Below, piece after piece: positions 1-6,673 of a stretch of 10,000 bases of DNA. Position numbers and translations under genes: made by a program. The notes below the pieces were generated by a model that made no database searches, was not told where the DNA came from, and worked only from the letters and a program-made list of their open reading frames with translations. Position 1 is the first letter of the stretch. Each line of letters begins with the position of its first letter. This DNA comes from Candidatus Hydrogenedens sp. (GTDB lineage: Bacteria > Hydrogenedentota > Hydrogenedentia > Hydrogenedentales > Hydrogenedentaceae): NCBI GenBank assembly GCA_020216745.1, contig JAIWNQ010000190.1, positions 1-10,000 of the forward strand, written 5' to 3'.

Positions 1-418
1 AACTACCCAAGCATGCGGAACGTAATTCCCTGTTTTCACGGTTGTTGTGAGAAATCTCATGATTGCCAGGCACATAAAAAAGGGGCACCACTCCACAACC
101 TTCCGAAACAACCTGTATCCATTCCGCCAAGTTTTCTATTTTTGCGGTATTATGATGAGCATCCCCTGTATCAATCAGTAAATTTAAATTAGGGAAAGTA
201 TTTAGGATATTATTCATATTTTTCTTTAACACTTCTACAGATGGCTGTTTAGGATTATCCCAACCAAAATGGGCATCCGAAATAATAAAACCTTTAAGAT
301 TTGCCTCTTCTCTTCCTGTATCAGTATAAGCGGAACGAATAAAAGCCAGAGGACCTATAGAAGCCAAAATACATGAGGTTGAAAGAAAATCACGCCTCGA
401 TAAAAAGGTCTTCGTCAT
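1..418 (-). CDS. Tat-exported calcineurin-like metallophosphoesterase, N-terminal part
   Basis: This frame starts at an ATG (416-418) and stays open to the left edge, giving 139 residues of a longer protein. The N-terminus reads MTKTFLSRRDFLS, a twin-arginine (Tat) motif at residues 7-11 followed by a hydrophobic stretch, so the protein is probably exported folded. Three metallophosphoesterase blocks follow in the usual order: D-A-H at 48-50, GDAHH around 85-89 and PGNHE at 117-121. These are the standard ligands for a two-metal centre that hydrolyses phosphomonoesters or phosphodiesters. The remaining His motifs lie beyond the window. An AAGGA ribosome binding site (426-430) is well placed before the ATG. 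The gene lies 86 bases downstream of the symporter gene on the same strand, which suggests but does not prove a link. The family is secure; the substrate is unknown. Confidence 0.88.
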   Translation of the reverse strand, partial: MTKTFLSRRDFLSTSCILASIGPLAFIRSAYTDTGREEANLKGFIISDAHFGWDNPKQPSVEVLKKNMNNILNTFPNLNLLIDTGDAHHNTAKIENLAEWIQVVSEGCGVVPLFYVPGNHEISHNNRENRELRSACLGS

Positions 419-504
419 TATAAATTCCTTTACAATTATAGGGCTAATTTTTTATTAATTAAACCCCATAAAAATATATTTGTTACAATTATCCATAAAT
501 ATAT

Positions 505-2112
505 TTAGTTGCGTGTCCATATCGTCAGGTTTTTTAAATCTCTCGGCTTCTCGGGTAATAGAGTAATTGCCAAAACATAAGCAATAATGAAGATGATAAT
601 ATTTCCTGTCAAACCTGCGTAATAAGTATCCATCGGCTGAGCAAGGAATTTACTCACACCTTCAGACAAACCCCAGCTCATAAACAAATCTTTTGTAATC
701 AATTTTAATTCTATTAGGGCAATATAGGTTGAAAACAAAACAGTAATAATGATACCCACAAAAACTGCCCTCCCATCTCCACGTTTGGTCATGAAACCTA
801 AGACATACAGTCCCAAAAGTCCTCCACCTGTAATTGATGCGAGTTTTGTTGCGGTATCCTGTAATGTTTTACTTTCTGCTATTAAAAGAAGGAAAGCCCC
901 TCCAATCATAATCAAAGAACTAATGATGGATATTGTTTTTGCCGCCCATACATAATGCTGGTCTGAACGCCCTTTTACAAAGTGTCGTTTGTAAATATCC
1001 ACAATACTTACTGCCGAGATAGCATTAATACTGGAAGACAGGGAAGACATCGCTGCAGCAAGAACACCTGCAATCACCAATCCTGAAAGTCCCGTCGGTA
1101 ATACATTAATTACAAAATAGGGTAATATCTGTTCCGCCTTTGCCTGTCCTGTCAACATTGCATGAGCCTGTGCGTCTGGAAAAATCTTGTAATATACATA
1201 CAGACTTGTACCAAGGAACATAAAAAAGCCCCAGGTTGGCACACTACATAGACAGCAAATCCATATAGCACTAAAAGCGTCTTTTTCACTCTTTGTTGCA
1301 ACATATTTTTGTATTACATTCTGATTACTACTATATTCCGTCAACCACTGGGCAACTCCCATTATAAGGAGCATGAGAATCGTCTTTTCTGATAGCGAAA
1401 AGCCCCATTTTGCAGGTTCTAAAGCACCTGTTGCAGGGTTTAAATCTCCTAACATAAATTTCCCATCTGCCATGGCTTCATGAAGTACCGTCCCCAGTCC
1501 GCCAGGGATACTATATAAGACCATTCCTAAACATACAAAGCCACCTGCCCATAATAGAAATGATTGTATAAAGTCTGTCCAGATAACTGCCTCAATACCA
1601 CCCAACACAGTGTAAAAGGATGTAACAATTCCCCCGATAAGTACACATAAATACGGATTTAAGTGCGTCATCTCATAGACAAGTAAACTCACAAGATACA
1701 GGATTAAACTAATCCGAATTAATTGCCCAATAACAAATGCAGTGGCCGCATAAGCACGGGTACCAGGTCCAAACCGCCCTTCAAGATATTCAAAAGCGGA
1801 TACAATCCCTGCTTTACGGTAAAACGGTAGAAATATCAAACTGGCTAAATATACACCAACTGGAAGCATTAAACATAATAAAAAGCGTAAATATGCTGTT
1901 TTATATGCATCTGCTGGATAGGCAACGAAAGTAATGGAACTGATACTCGTAGCAAACATAGACAAGCCTATAAGCCAGCCTGGGTAAGACCTACCCCCAA
2001 GAAAATAGCCTTCCGTACTTTTTCCACGATGGGCAAATAAAGGTCCCATTGCTGCCATGGACAAAAAATAAATTATTAGGACACACCAATCAATTAATGT
2101 AAATTGAGACAT
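505..2112 (-). CDS. SSS-family sodium:solute symporter
   Basis: This 535-residue integral membrane protein, of usual length for the sodium:solute symporter (SLC5/SSS) family, has about 13-14 hydrophobic segments. It should import a small organic solute across the inner membrane with Na+. Family blocks are FLGGRSYPGW followed by GLSMFATSISS (residues 37-59, TM1/TM2 region), GGIEAVIWTDFIQ (171-183), NQNVIQKY (263-270) and AAAMSSLSSSIN (352-363). The paired serines in the last block match the region that supplies Na2-site hydroxyls in vSGLT-like transporters. The ATG at 2110-2112 has an AAGGA ribosome binding site (2120-2124) seven bases upstream, and no better start is seen. The substrate cannot be deduced: sugars, sialic acid, amino acids, vitamins and iodide are all carried by this family. 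The neighbouring secreted esterase and exported phosphoesterase make an uptake role for extracellularly released products reasonable, by inference only. Confidence 0.93.
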   Translation of the reverse strand: MSQFTLIDWCVLIIYFLSMAAMGPLFAHRGKSTEGYFLGGRSYPGWLIGLSMFATSISSITFVAYPADAYKTAYLRFLLCLMLPVGVYLASLIFLPFYRKAGIVSAFEYLEGRFGPGTRAYAATAFVIGQLIRISLILYLVSLLVYEMTHLNPYLCVLIGGIVTSFYTVLGGIEAVIWTDFIQSFLLWAGGFVCLGMVLYSIPGGLGTVLHEAMADGKFMLGDLNPATGALEPAKWGFSLSEKTILMLLIMGVAQWLTEYSSNQNVIQKYVATKSEKDAFSAIWICCLCSVPTWGFFMFLGTSLYVYYKIFPDAQAHAMLTGQAKAEQILPYFVINVLPTGLSGLVIAGVLAAAMSSLSSSINAISAVSIVDIYKRHFVKGRSDQHYVWAAKTISIISSLIMIGGAFLLLIAESKTLQDTATKLASITGGGLLGLYVLGFMTKRGDGRAVFVGIIITVLFSTYIALIELKLITKDLFMSWGLSEGVSKFLAQPMDTYYAGLTGNIIIFIIAYVLAITLLPEKPRDLKNLTIWTRN

Positions 2113-2211
2113 TTATCTTTCCTTTATTCATTACTTTTATGTACTCATTGGACAATACAACACTCTATTGAACACATTTTGCTATCCTTTAACTTTACAT
2201 ATCTCTATGTC

Positions 2212-2242
2212 TTTATAGCAAATAGAGTTAATACCGTTTCAA
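2212..2242 (-). promoter_or_regulatory. Candidate extended -10 promoter for the symporter gene
   Basis: On the minus strand the sequence reads TTGAAA (2237-2242), a 19-base spacer, then TATAAA (2212-2217) preceded by TGC, which fits an extended -10 element. The spacer is longer than ideal, but an extended -10 tolerates a poor -35. Six-base arms CTCTAT (2203-2208) and ATAGAG (2222-2227) form an inverted repeat flanking the -10 and could be an operator. The site lies in the 154-base gap upstream of the symporter. It is predicted from pattern only. Confidence 0.35.
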
Positions 2243-2266
2243 CTACTGTATATTCCTATTTCCCGT

Positions 2267-3754
2267 TCAGTTACTTGTCCTTATTCGGTAAGCATCTCTA
2301 TTGGGAGTACGTTTATCTGGCGTACTTTGTAGTTTGGGAAAAGGATAATAATCAATATAATATTTCCACTGGGAAAGTTGTATTTCAAGGTAGGTTAATA
2401 TCCATTTTATTTCTTCATCTGACAAATATGACCCAACAACATCATTTAAAGAGGCAGGATAATTCCCGTTATTTATCCGGTATTTTTCCAATAATACTTT
2501 TATAATAGACCCATATATTGCAGATAAAACTGTATTTCGTTGCCTCAAAATACTTTCCCAGAGTTCCCCAGAATTAAACAACCAATGGAAATGATATAAA
2601 TTATATTTTGCATTATTTATTCTTATCTCTTCTATTGCCTCACTCATTTTTCCTTGTTTATATAATACCGCTTTTTCAACATCTTCCCATGTTGATGCCT
2701 CAAAAGTTTTTCCATACTTCTCTAATAGACGAGCAGTATTGGTGTATGCAAAAAAGACTTTAAATGAATTTTGGATTCCATTTATTGGATTTTGGTCAGT
2801 CAAACCTTCATTATAACTGACAAATGCTGACTCAAGTTCAAAAATATATCTTAAGTATACTGATCTGAAATCTATCGATTTAACCGACTCTTTTGTCTCT
2901 ATCAATAAACATAATAAATCATTATAAAAAGAGTCAGGTAAACCAGGATAAGATAGTATTGTATCTACAACATATAAAAATTGTAATGATACTTGATTAT
3001 CTATAGAATATACCCCCAACCTATAAATTAAATAATGGAATCCCTGTATCCATTCTAAGGCTGAATCATAGTCTCCTTGCTCTAAATAGATAAGAATGTT
3101 TGCCAACTCAATAAGTAGTATTTCATAATCAAATAGGTTAATAAATTTACCTTCTTTCATAACAAAATAAGGTATAACATACTTACTTTGATTGGCTTTC
3201 TTGATATTATCTAAAACAGAGTGAGAATGCTGTAAGAGATCCTCTTTCCAATTATGCTCTGGATAAATAGCAATGCCTCCTATTTGTTTTGCTATCTCTC
3301 CTATGGATTTTCCTTGGGGATTAGGATTTGCAGGAATATTGAACCAATCTTTATGTTTCGAATATGAATCAAATTCTCCTAAAATACATTTTTCACTGAC
3401 TAAAAGTTTGTAATAGCGAAGATATTCCACCACATCCATTATGATATCTTTACTATCCATTTGTTCAAGGACATATTTGTCTGTAATATCAGAAATAAAT
3501 TGTTTCCATTTCATTGTGCGGAAATACCCACGAGTAAGTCTCTCTGCGAGGTTGTTTGCAGCAACGTAATACACATATCCATTTTCAGAAGAACGTGTTC
3601 TTCTGATTATATTATCATATTCAAAACAAATCGGTGGTGCAGCAAAATACTCTTTTACAATAAACAGGATAATGAGTGGAAGCACCAAAATAACTATAAG
3701 CAGGATTAAAACACTTCGAAAAGACCGTAATCCTTTCTTTTTAGAACTAAACAT
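2267..3754 (-). CDS. Membrane-anchored protein of unknown function with pseudopilin-like C-terminal motif
   Basis: I do not recognise this as a named protein. The 495-residue product begins with a basic stretch (MFSSKKKGLRSFRS) and one strong hydrophobic segment (about residues 14-34), with no lipobox, so it is probably a type II anchored protein with its bulk outside the cytoplasm. The body is rich in helical Leu/Tyr/Ile/Glu segments with no catalytic motif I can name. Near the C-terminus (about 420-445) is IIKVLLEKYRINNGNYPASL, which resembles the 'YRxxxGxYPxsLxxL' pattern of GspG-type pseudopilins and of large hypothetical proteins in Planctomycetes and Hydrogenedentes; the usual following DPF/DPW-G block is not apparent. 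The ATG at 3752-3754 is chosen over an in-frame TTG at 3797-3799 because it has an AGGTA ribosome binding site and places the basic/hydrophobic anchor at the N-terminus. The gene sits 82 bases after the esterase gene. Confidence 0.8.
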   Translation of the reverse strand: MFSSKKKGLRSFRSVLILLIVILVLPLIILFIVKEYFAAPPICFEYDNIIRRTRSSENGYVYYVAANNLAERLTRGYFRTMKWKQFISDITDKYVLEQMDSKDIIMDVVEYLRYYKLLVSEKCILGEFDSYSKHKDWFNIPANPNPQGKSIGEIAKQIGGIAIYPEHNWKEDLLQHSHSVLDNIKKANQSKYVIPYFVMKEGKFINLFDYEILLIELANILIYLEQGDYDSALEWIQGFHYLIYRLGVYSIDNQVSLQFLYVVDTILSYPGLPDSFYNDLLCLLIETKESVKSIDFRSVYLRYIFELESAFVSYNEGLTDQNPINGIQNSFKVFFAYTNTARLLEKYGKTFEASTWEDVEKAVLYKQGKMSEAIEEIRINNAKYNLYHFHWLFNSGELWESILRQRNTVLSAIYGSIIKVLLEKYRINNGNYPASLNDVVGSYLSDEEIKWILTYLEIQLSQWKYYIDYYPFPKLQSTPDKRTPNRDAYRIRTSN

Positions 3755-3762
3755 AGTTACTT

Positions 3763-3767
3763 TACCT
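3763..3767 (-). promoter_or_regulatory. Ribosome binding site deciding the start of the anchored protein
   Basis: AGGTA on the minus strand lies eight bases before the ATG at 3752-3754. The upstream TTG at 3797-3799 has no comparable site, and the 15 extra residues it would add look unlike a membrane-anchor N-terminus. Confidence 0.55.
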
Positions 3768-3836
3768 ATATGTAAGTGAATTATTTGACAATTACACAAC
3801 GATAAACGATTAACAATATATCATATTTGACTACGC

Positions 3837-4694
3837 TTACTTATGTTGTGAAAACAACCATTGAGGAAGTTCTATCTCTTCATAAGCCTTAACCCAACTA
3901 TTATGTTTCACTCCCGGATATTCAGTGTACTTTATTTTTGTTCCGCCAGCATCCACTATCTTTTTAACAAAATCTCGAGTGCATTCCACGGGAACAACAT
4001 CATCATCTGCACCATGAAATGCCCATATTGGCATTTCCTTTAGTATTTGAATCCTCTGCGTTACTTCCTCCGGGGTTTCGTCCGGAATATCTTCTCTCCC
4101 TAATCTCTGTTTAATAAATGATAATTCACCACCACCACAGATAGGCACTAATGCAGAAAATAAATCTGCACGTTTCGCACCATAAATCCACGTTCCGAAA
4201 CCACCCATAGATAATCCCGTCAGATATATTCTTTTATCATCAATGTTATATTCTTTTCGCGTTTTTTCAACACACATATCAATATCATCCACCATTTCGT
4301 TATAAAATCTACCTGCAGGACATTGAGGGAATACTACTATGGCATTCCACCGTTCTGGATGCCGTCGAATTGAAGTAGCAAGCCCTACTTCTGTTTGCAA
4401 CAATCCATTTTGACCACGTTCACCTGCTCCATGGAGAAATAAAATCATAGGTATTTTAGTATCAGGCTGATAACCATACGGGACATATACAACATATCTT
4501 TTCATTAATTTACCGTTATCCAGAGTCTTATTAATAAAACCTGTACACATTCCCGCTTTCTGCCTATACAACATCTGCTCCTTGCAATGAGCACAACCTA
4601 TCGAAAATATTAGAACAGTTAAAACTACAGCATAGAAACAATACAAAGACAATCTTCTTCTGAATGTAATTTTTGGCAAAATAATAAAACTCAT
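3837..4694 (-). CDS. Secreted alpha/beta-hydrolase esterase (predicted peptidase / phospholipase-carboxylesterase type), probable lipoprotein
   Basis: This 285-residue serine hydrolase resembles the polyhydroxybutyrate-depolymerase/prolyl-oligopeptidase-like 'predicted peptidase' group that includes carbohydrate esterases. The N-terminus has basic residues (FRRR), a hydrophobic core and FSIGC, a plausible though imperfect lipobox with Cys34, so it is likely lipidated or otherwise exported. HGAGERG (88-94) is the oxyanion-hole region, GLSMGG (160-165) is the nucleophile elbow with Ser162, HGADDDVVP (227-235) carries the acid (probably Asp231), and GVKHNSW holds His264. The catalytic triad is thus complete. 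The ATG at 4692-4694 is preceded by AAAGGAGA (4702-4709), a strong ribosome binding site. It is the first gene of the left-hand minus-strand cluster. The real substrate is not readable: acetyl or feruloyl esters on polysaccharide and small carboxyl esters are both possible. Confidence 0.88.
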   Translation of the reverse strand: MSFIILPKITFRRRLSLYCFYAVVLTVLIFSIGCAHCKEQMLYRQKAGMCTGFINKTLDNGKLMKRYVVYVPYGYQPDTKIPMILFLHGAGERGQNGLLQTEVGLATSIRRHPERWNAIVVFPQCPAGRFYNEMVDDIDMCVEKTRKEYNIDDKRIYLTGLSMGGFGTWIYGAKRADLFSALVPICGGGELSFIKQRLGREDIPDETPEEVTQRIQILKEMPIWAFHGADDDVVPVECTRDFVKKIVDAGGTKIKYTEYPGVKHNSWVKAYEEIELPQWLFSQHK

Positions 4695-4739
4695 CTAATA
4701 ATCTCCTTTATCCTGGGAATATTCAAAATGTAACGTAAT

Positions 4740-4768
4740 TTGAACTAATTATGTATTTACTATATAAT
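4740..4768 (+). promoter_or_regulatory. Sigma70-type promoter for the XPB-associated-domain gene
   Basis: TTGAAC (4740-4745), a 17-base spacer and a perfect TATAAT (4763-4768) give a near-consensus housekeeping promoter. The predicted start near 4775 leaves a leader of about 40 bases before the ATG at 4817. It is the best promoter seen in the window; it has not been tested. Confidence 0.6.
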
Positions 4769-4788
4769 GTTATGTTTACCTGGTGCAA
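4759..4788 (-). promoter_or_regulatory. Candidate divergent promoter for the esterase gene
   Basis: On the minus strand TTGCAC (4783-4788), an 18-base spacer and TATAGT (4759-4764) form a moderate sigma70-like promoter. The -35 matches consensus poorly. Its -10 overlaps the -10 of the plus-strand promoter by two bases, so both could not be occupied at once. Confidence 0.3.
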
Positions 4789-4802
4789 GGAAATAAGTTT
4801 AT

Positions 4803-4807
4803 AAAGG
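4803..4807 (+). promoter_or_regulatory. Ribosome binding site of the XPB-associated-domain gene
   Basis: AAAGG ends nine bases before an ATG at 4817 and six bases before an in-frame TTG at 4814. The ATG has the better codon and an acceptable spacing, so it is preferred; the choice changes the protein by one residue. Confidence 0.5.
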
Positions 4808-4816
4808 CGTGCATTG

Positions 4817-6655
4817 ATGAGGTATAGTATTTCTCTCCTATCTGTATTTGAAGGCATGGATCAAACGGCTTTTAATATGGCTTTAGAACTTCTTGCAAAT
4901 AGCCGTGGTGGTCTGACATCTCATTATTTAGCGAATCGACTTGAAATAACGGAAGAAACCGTAAATTACCTTTACAAAAAATACCCAAAACTCTTCTTTT
5001 TCGATTTAAATCGAATAAAAATTGTTCCAGAATCGCTTCCACTCATAATAAGAGTTCGCAACAACTTAAATAGTCATGGAGATATTGTATCTATATTTAA
5101 GGCGATACAGGAACTGTCAAACGCAGAACGTAGAGAATTAGAACAGAAACTGCGAGTAAATCGTGTAGTAGGCTGGAGTTCGTTGGCTCATGATTTGGTA
5201 TCAAAGATTTACAAAACACCAGATTCTGTTCTTGAATATGTTGCAAGTGGATTTTTTTCAGACTTAGCCAAAGAAATTTTTGATTTCGTCTGGCAAAACA
5301 AAATGGGAATATTGCCCATATCCCAAATACGTCAGAAGTTTTCAAATTACAGCAATTCAGAAATAGAAGATTCCCTCGAAGAACTATTAAATCAGTTCGT
5401 TCTTTTTGAACTGTTCCGTTTCAACGGACAAAATAAGTTGAACCGACACATTGCCATTCTGGCTGAAATCCGACATCACAAGGAAAAAATAAAAAATCTG
5501 AAAGAGCACTTTAAGCAGGCGATGGAGCCAGCCAAAGTTAGACCAACCAAAATTATAAATTATGGAATTCAGTTAGCAGAAAAAATGTCGAAGCTCCTTG
5601 CCGATATTGCAGTGACACCTCTCCATTTAACTCCCTCTGGTCAGATTTCAAAAACAGATAGCCAACGTGTTTATCAAGACGATTCAGCAGATACTGGGGT
5701 CTCAGTACATTCATACTTATGGATGGCTGAGGAATTAGGATGGACTGCCCAGGTAGATGACACAATACGTGTTGCTAATCTCGAAGAAGTATCGAAATTA
5801 ACACTCCTTGAAAGGCAGAAAGCCATCGTTAACCTAATGAAAAAACATAGAACCGATTTACTTGCCTCTGTGATAAATACAGAATTAAGAGCCCTGAAAC
5901 CTCAGACATGGTATTCTCTTAAAGAATTTTCACAACGGGTCGTTTCTCTTTATTTAGATTCATCAAAATACCATATTGTTGAAAAATTAGATGCATGGAG
6001 ATATGAGCCTGAAAGTCAGGAATATGATGTAGAAGGATGTATGCTTACGATCAAAGGGTTGTATCATTGGAGTGGCATTGTTGAAATAGGCACAGTAAAG
6101 GAAAATACTTATATAAAAATTAATGATTTGGGAGAATATCTTCTATCAAATGAGGAACCCTCAGAAAATCTTAAAAAACAATACTCCCGCAAAAATGAAA
6201 TTATAGTCCAGCCTAATTTTGAGATTATCGCTCCAACTGTAGAAACAGACCCTATAAAATTAGTTTGGATTGAACTATTTACAGAAAAGAAGAGTTCTGC
6301 GGGGCCTGTAACTATCTACAAATTGACCAAAGAATCATTTTTACGGGGACTTCAAAGAGGTGCAGACCCCAATTATTTTATTCAGTCATTAATACAACTG
6401 GCACGTAATCAACATATTCCAGATATTCTGATTTCAACAATTGAAGATTGGTCGCATACCGCAAAGCGTGTTAAGATTCGCCCCGTTATCCTAATTGAAA
6501 CGAGTGATTCTGTTGTCATTGCAGACTTACTCCACAGGAAACGGCTCTCTAATATTTTTCATCACGTATCTGAAAATCAAATGCTCTATGCCAAAGGTAA
6601 ACTCCTAAAAGAAATAAAAACACTTCTCGAAAAAGAAGGCTTTGTTGTAGAGTAG
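4817..6655 (+). CDS. XPB/Ssl2-like helicase-associated domain protein without an ATPase motor
   Basis: This 612-residue soluble protein has a C-terminal region resembling the helicase-associated 'Helicase_C_3' domain found at the N-terminus of XPB/Ssl2-type helicases and in stand-alone bacterial relatives. Recognisable blocks (residues counted from the ATG, approximate) are LTPSGQIS (271-278), IVQPNFEIIAP (463-473), YKLTKESFLRGLQRG (501-515), IPDILISTIEDW (534-545) and RPVILIETSD (555-564). The first about 200 residues contain short helical units such as LTSHYLANRLEITEETVNYL and LPISQIRQKF that look like winged-helix DNA-binding modules. No Walker A (GxGKT/S) or DEAH-type Walker B is present, so it cannot be a helicase by itself. 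It has its own promoter, and neither neighbour is an XPB gene, unlike arrangements where such proteins sit beside the motor. A nucleic-acid-binding accessory or regulatory role is inferred from domain type only. The family assignment is by motif memory and is moderately sure. Confidence 0.72.
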   Translation: MRYSISLLSVFEGMDQTAFNMALELLANSRGGLTSHYLANRLEITEETVNYLYKKYPKLFFFDLNRIKIVPESLPLIIRVRNNLNSHGDIVSIFKAIQELSNAERRELEQKLRVNRVVGWSSLAHDLVSKIYKTPDSVLEYVASGFFSDLAKEIFDFVWQNKMGILPISQIRQKFSNYSNSEIEDSLEELLNQFVLFELFRFNGQNKLNRHIAILAEIRHHKEKIKNLKEHFKQAMEPAKVRPTKIINYGIQLAEKMSKLLADIAVTPLHLTPSGQISKTDSQRVYQDDSADTGVSVHSYLWMAEELGWTAQVDDTIRVANLEEVSKLTLLERQKAIVNLMKKHRTDLLASVINTELRALKPQTWYSLKEFSQRVVSLYLDSSKYHIVEKLDAWRYEPESQEYDVEGCMLTIKGLYHWSGIVEIGTVKENTYIKINDLGEYLLSNEEPSENLKKQYSRKNEIIVQPNFEIIAPTVETDPIKLVWIELFTEKKSSAGPVTIYKLTKESFLRGLQRGADPNYFIQSLIQLARNQHIPDILISTIEDWSHTAKRVKIRPVILIETSDSVVIADLLHRKRLSNIFHHVSENQMLYAKGKLLKEIKTLLEKEGFVVE

Positions 6656-6673
6656 ATATTTATTGAAATAGCC

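Noticed and set aside
435..440. Perfect TATAAT on the minus strand before the metallophosphoesterase gene
   Set aside because: A start site about seven bases downstream would fall within the AAGGA ribosome binding site at 426-430, and the best -35 match is only 3 of 6, so it is probably a chance match.
442..469. GGG...CCCC flanking an AT-rich palindrome downstream of the symporter stop, considered as a terminator
   Set aside because: Beyond the three G-C pairs the arms do not pair well and no T-run follows on the minus strand in the right place.
2267..2400. Frameshift at the C-terminus of the anchored protein
   Set aside because: The usual DPF/DPW-G block after the 'NGxYPxSL' segment is absent, so I read the neighbouring frame; it meets a stop near the join and shows no better match, so no frameshift is called.
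2104..2505. Plus-strand open frame of 133 codons overlapping the start of the symporter gene, the gap and the end of the anchored-protein gene
   Set aside because: It is antisense to two well-supported minus-strand genes over much of its length, its translation is low-complexity Tyr/Phe/Leu-rich with no domain, and no ribosome binding site is evident. It is a by-product of AT-rich sequence.
6656..6673. Bidirectional terminator between the convergent genes
   Set aside because: The 18-base gap has no GC-rich inverted repeat or flanking T-run; any terminator would have to lie inside the coding ends, and none was evident.
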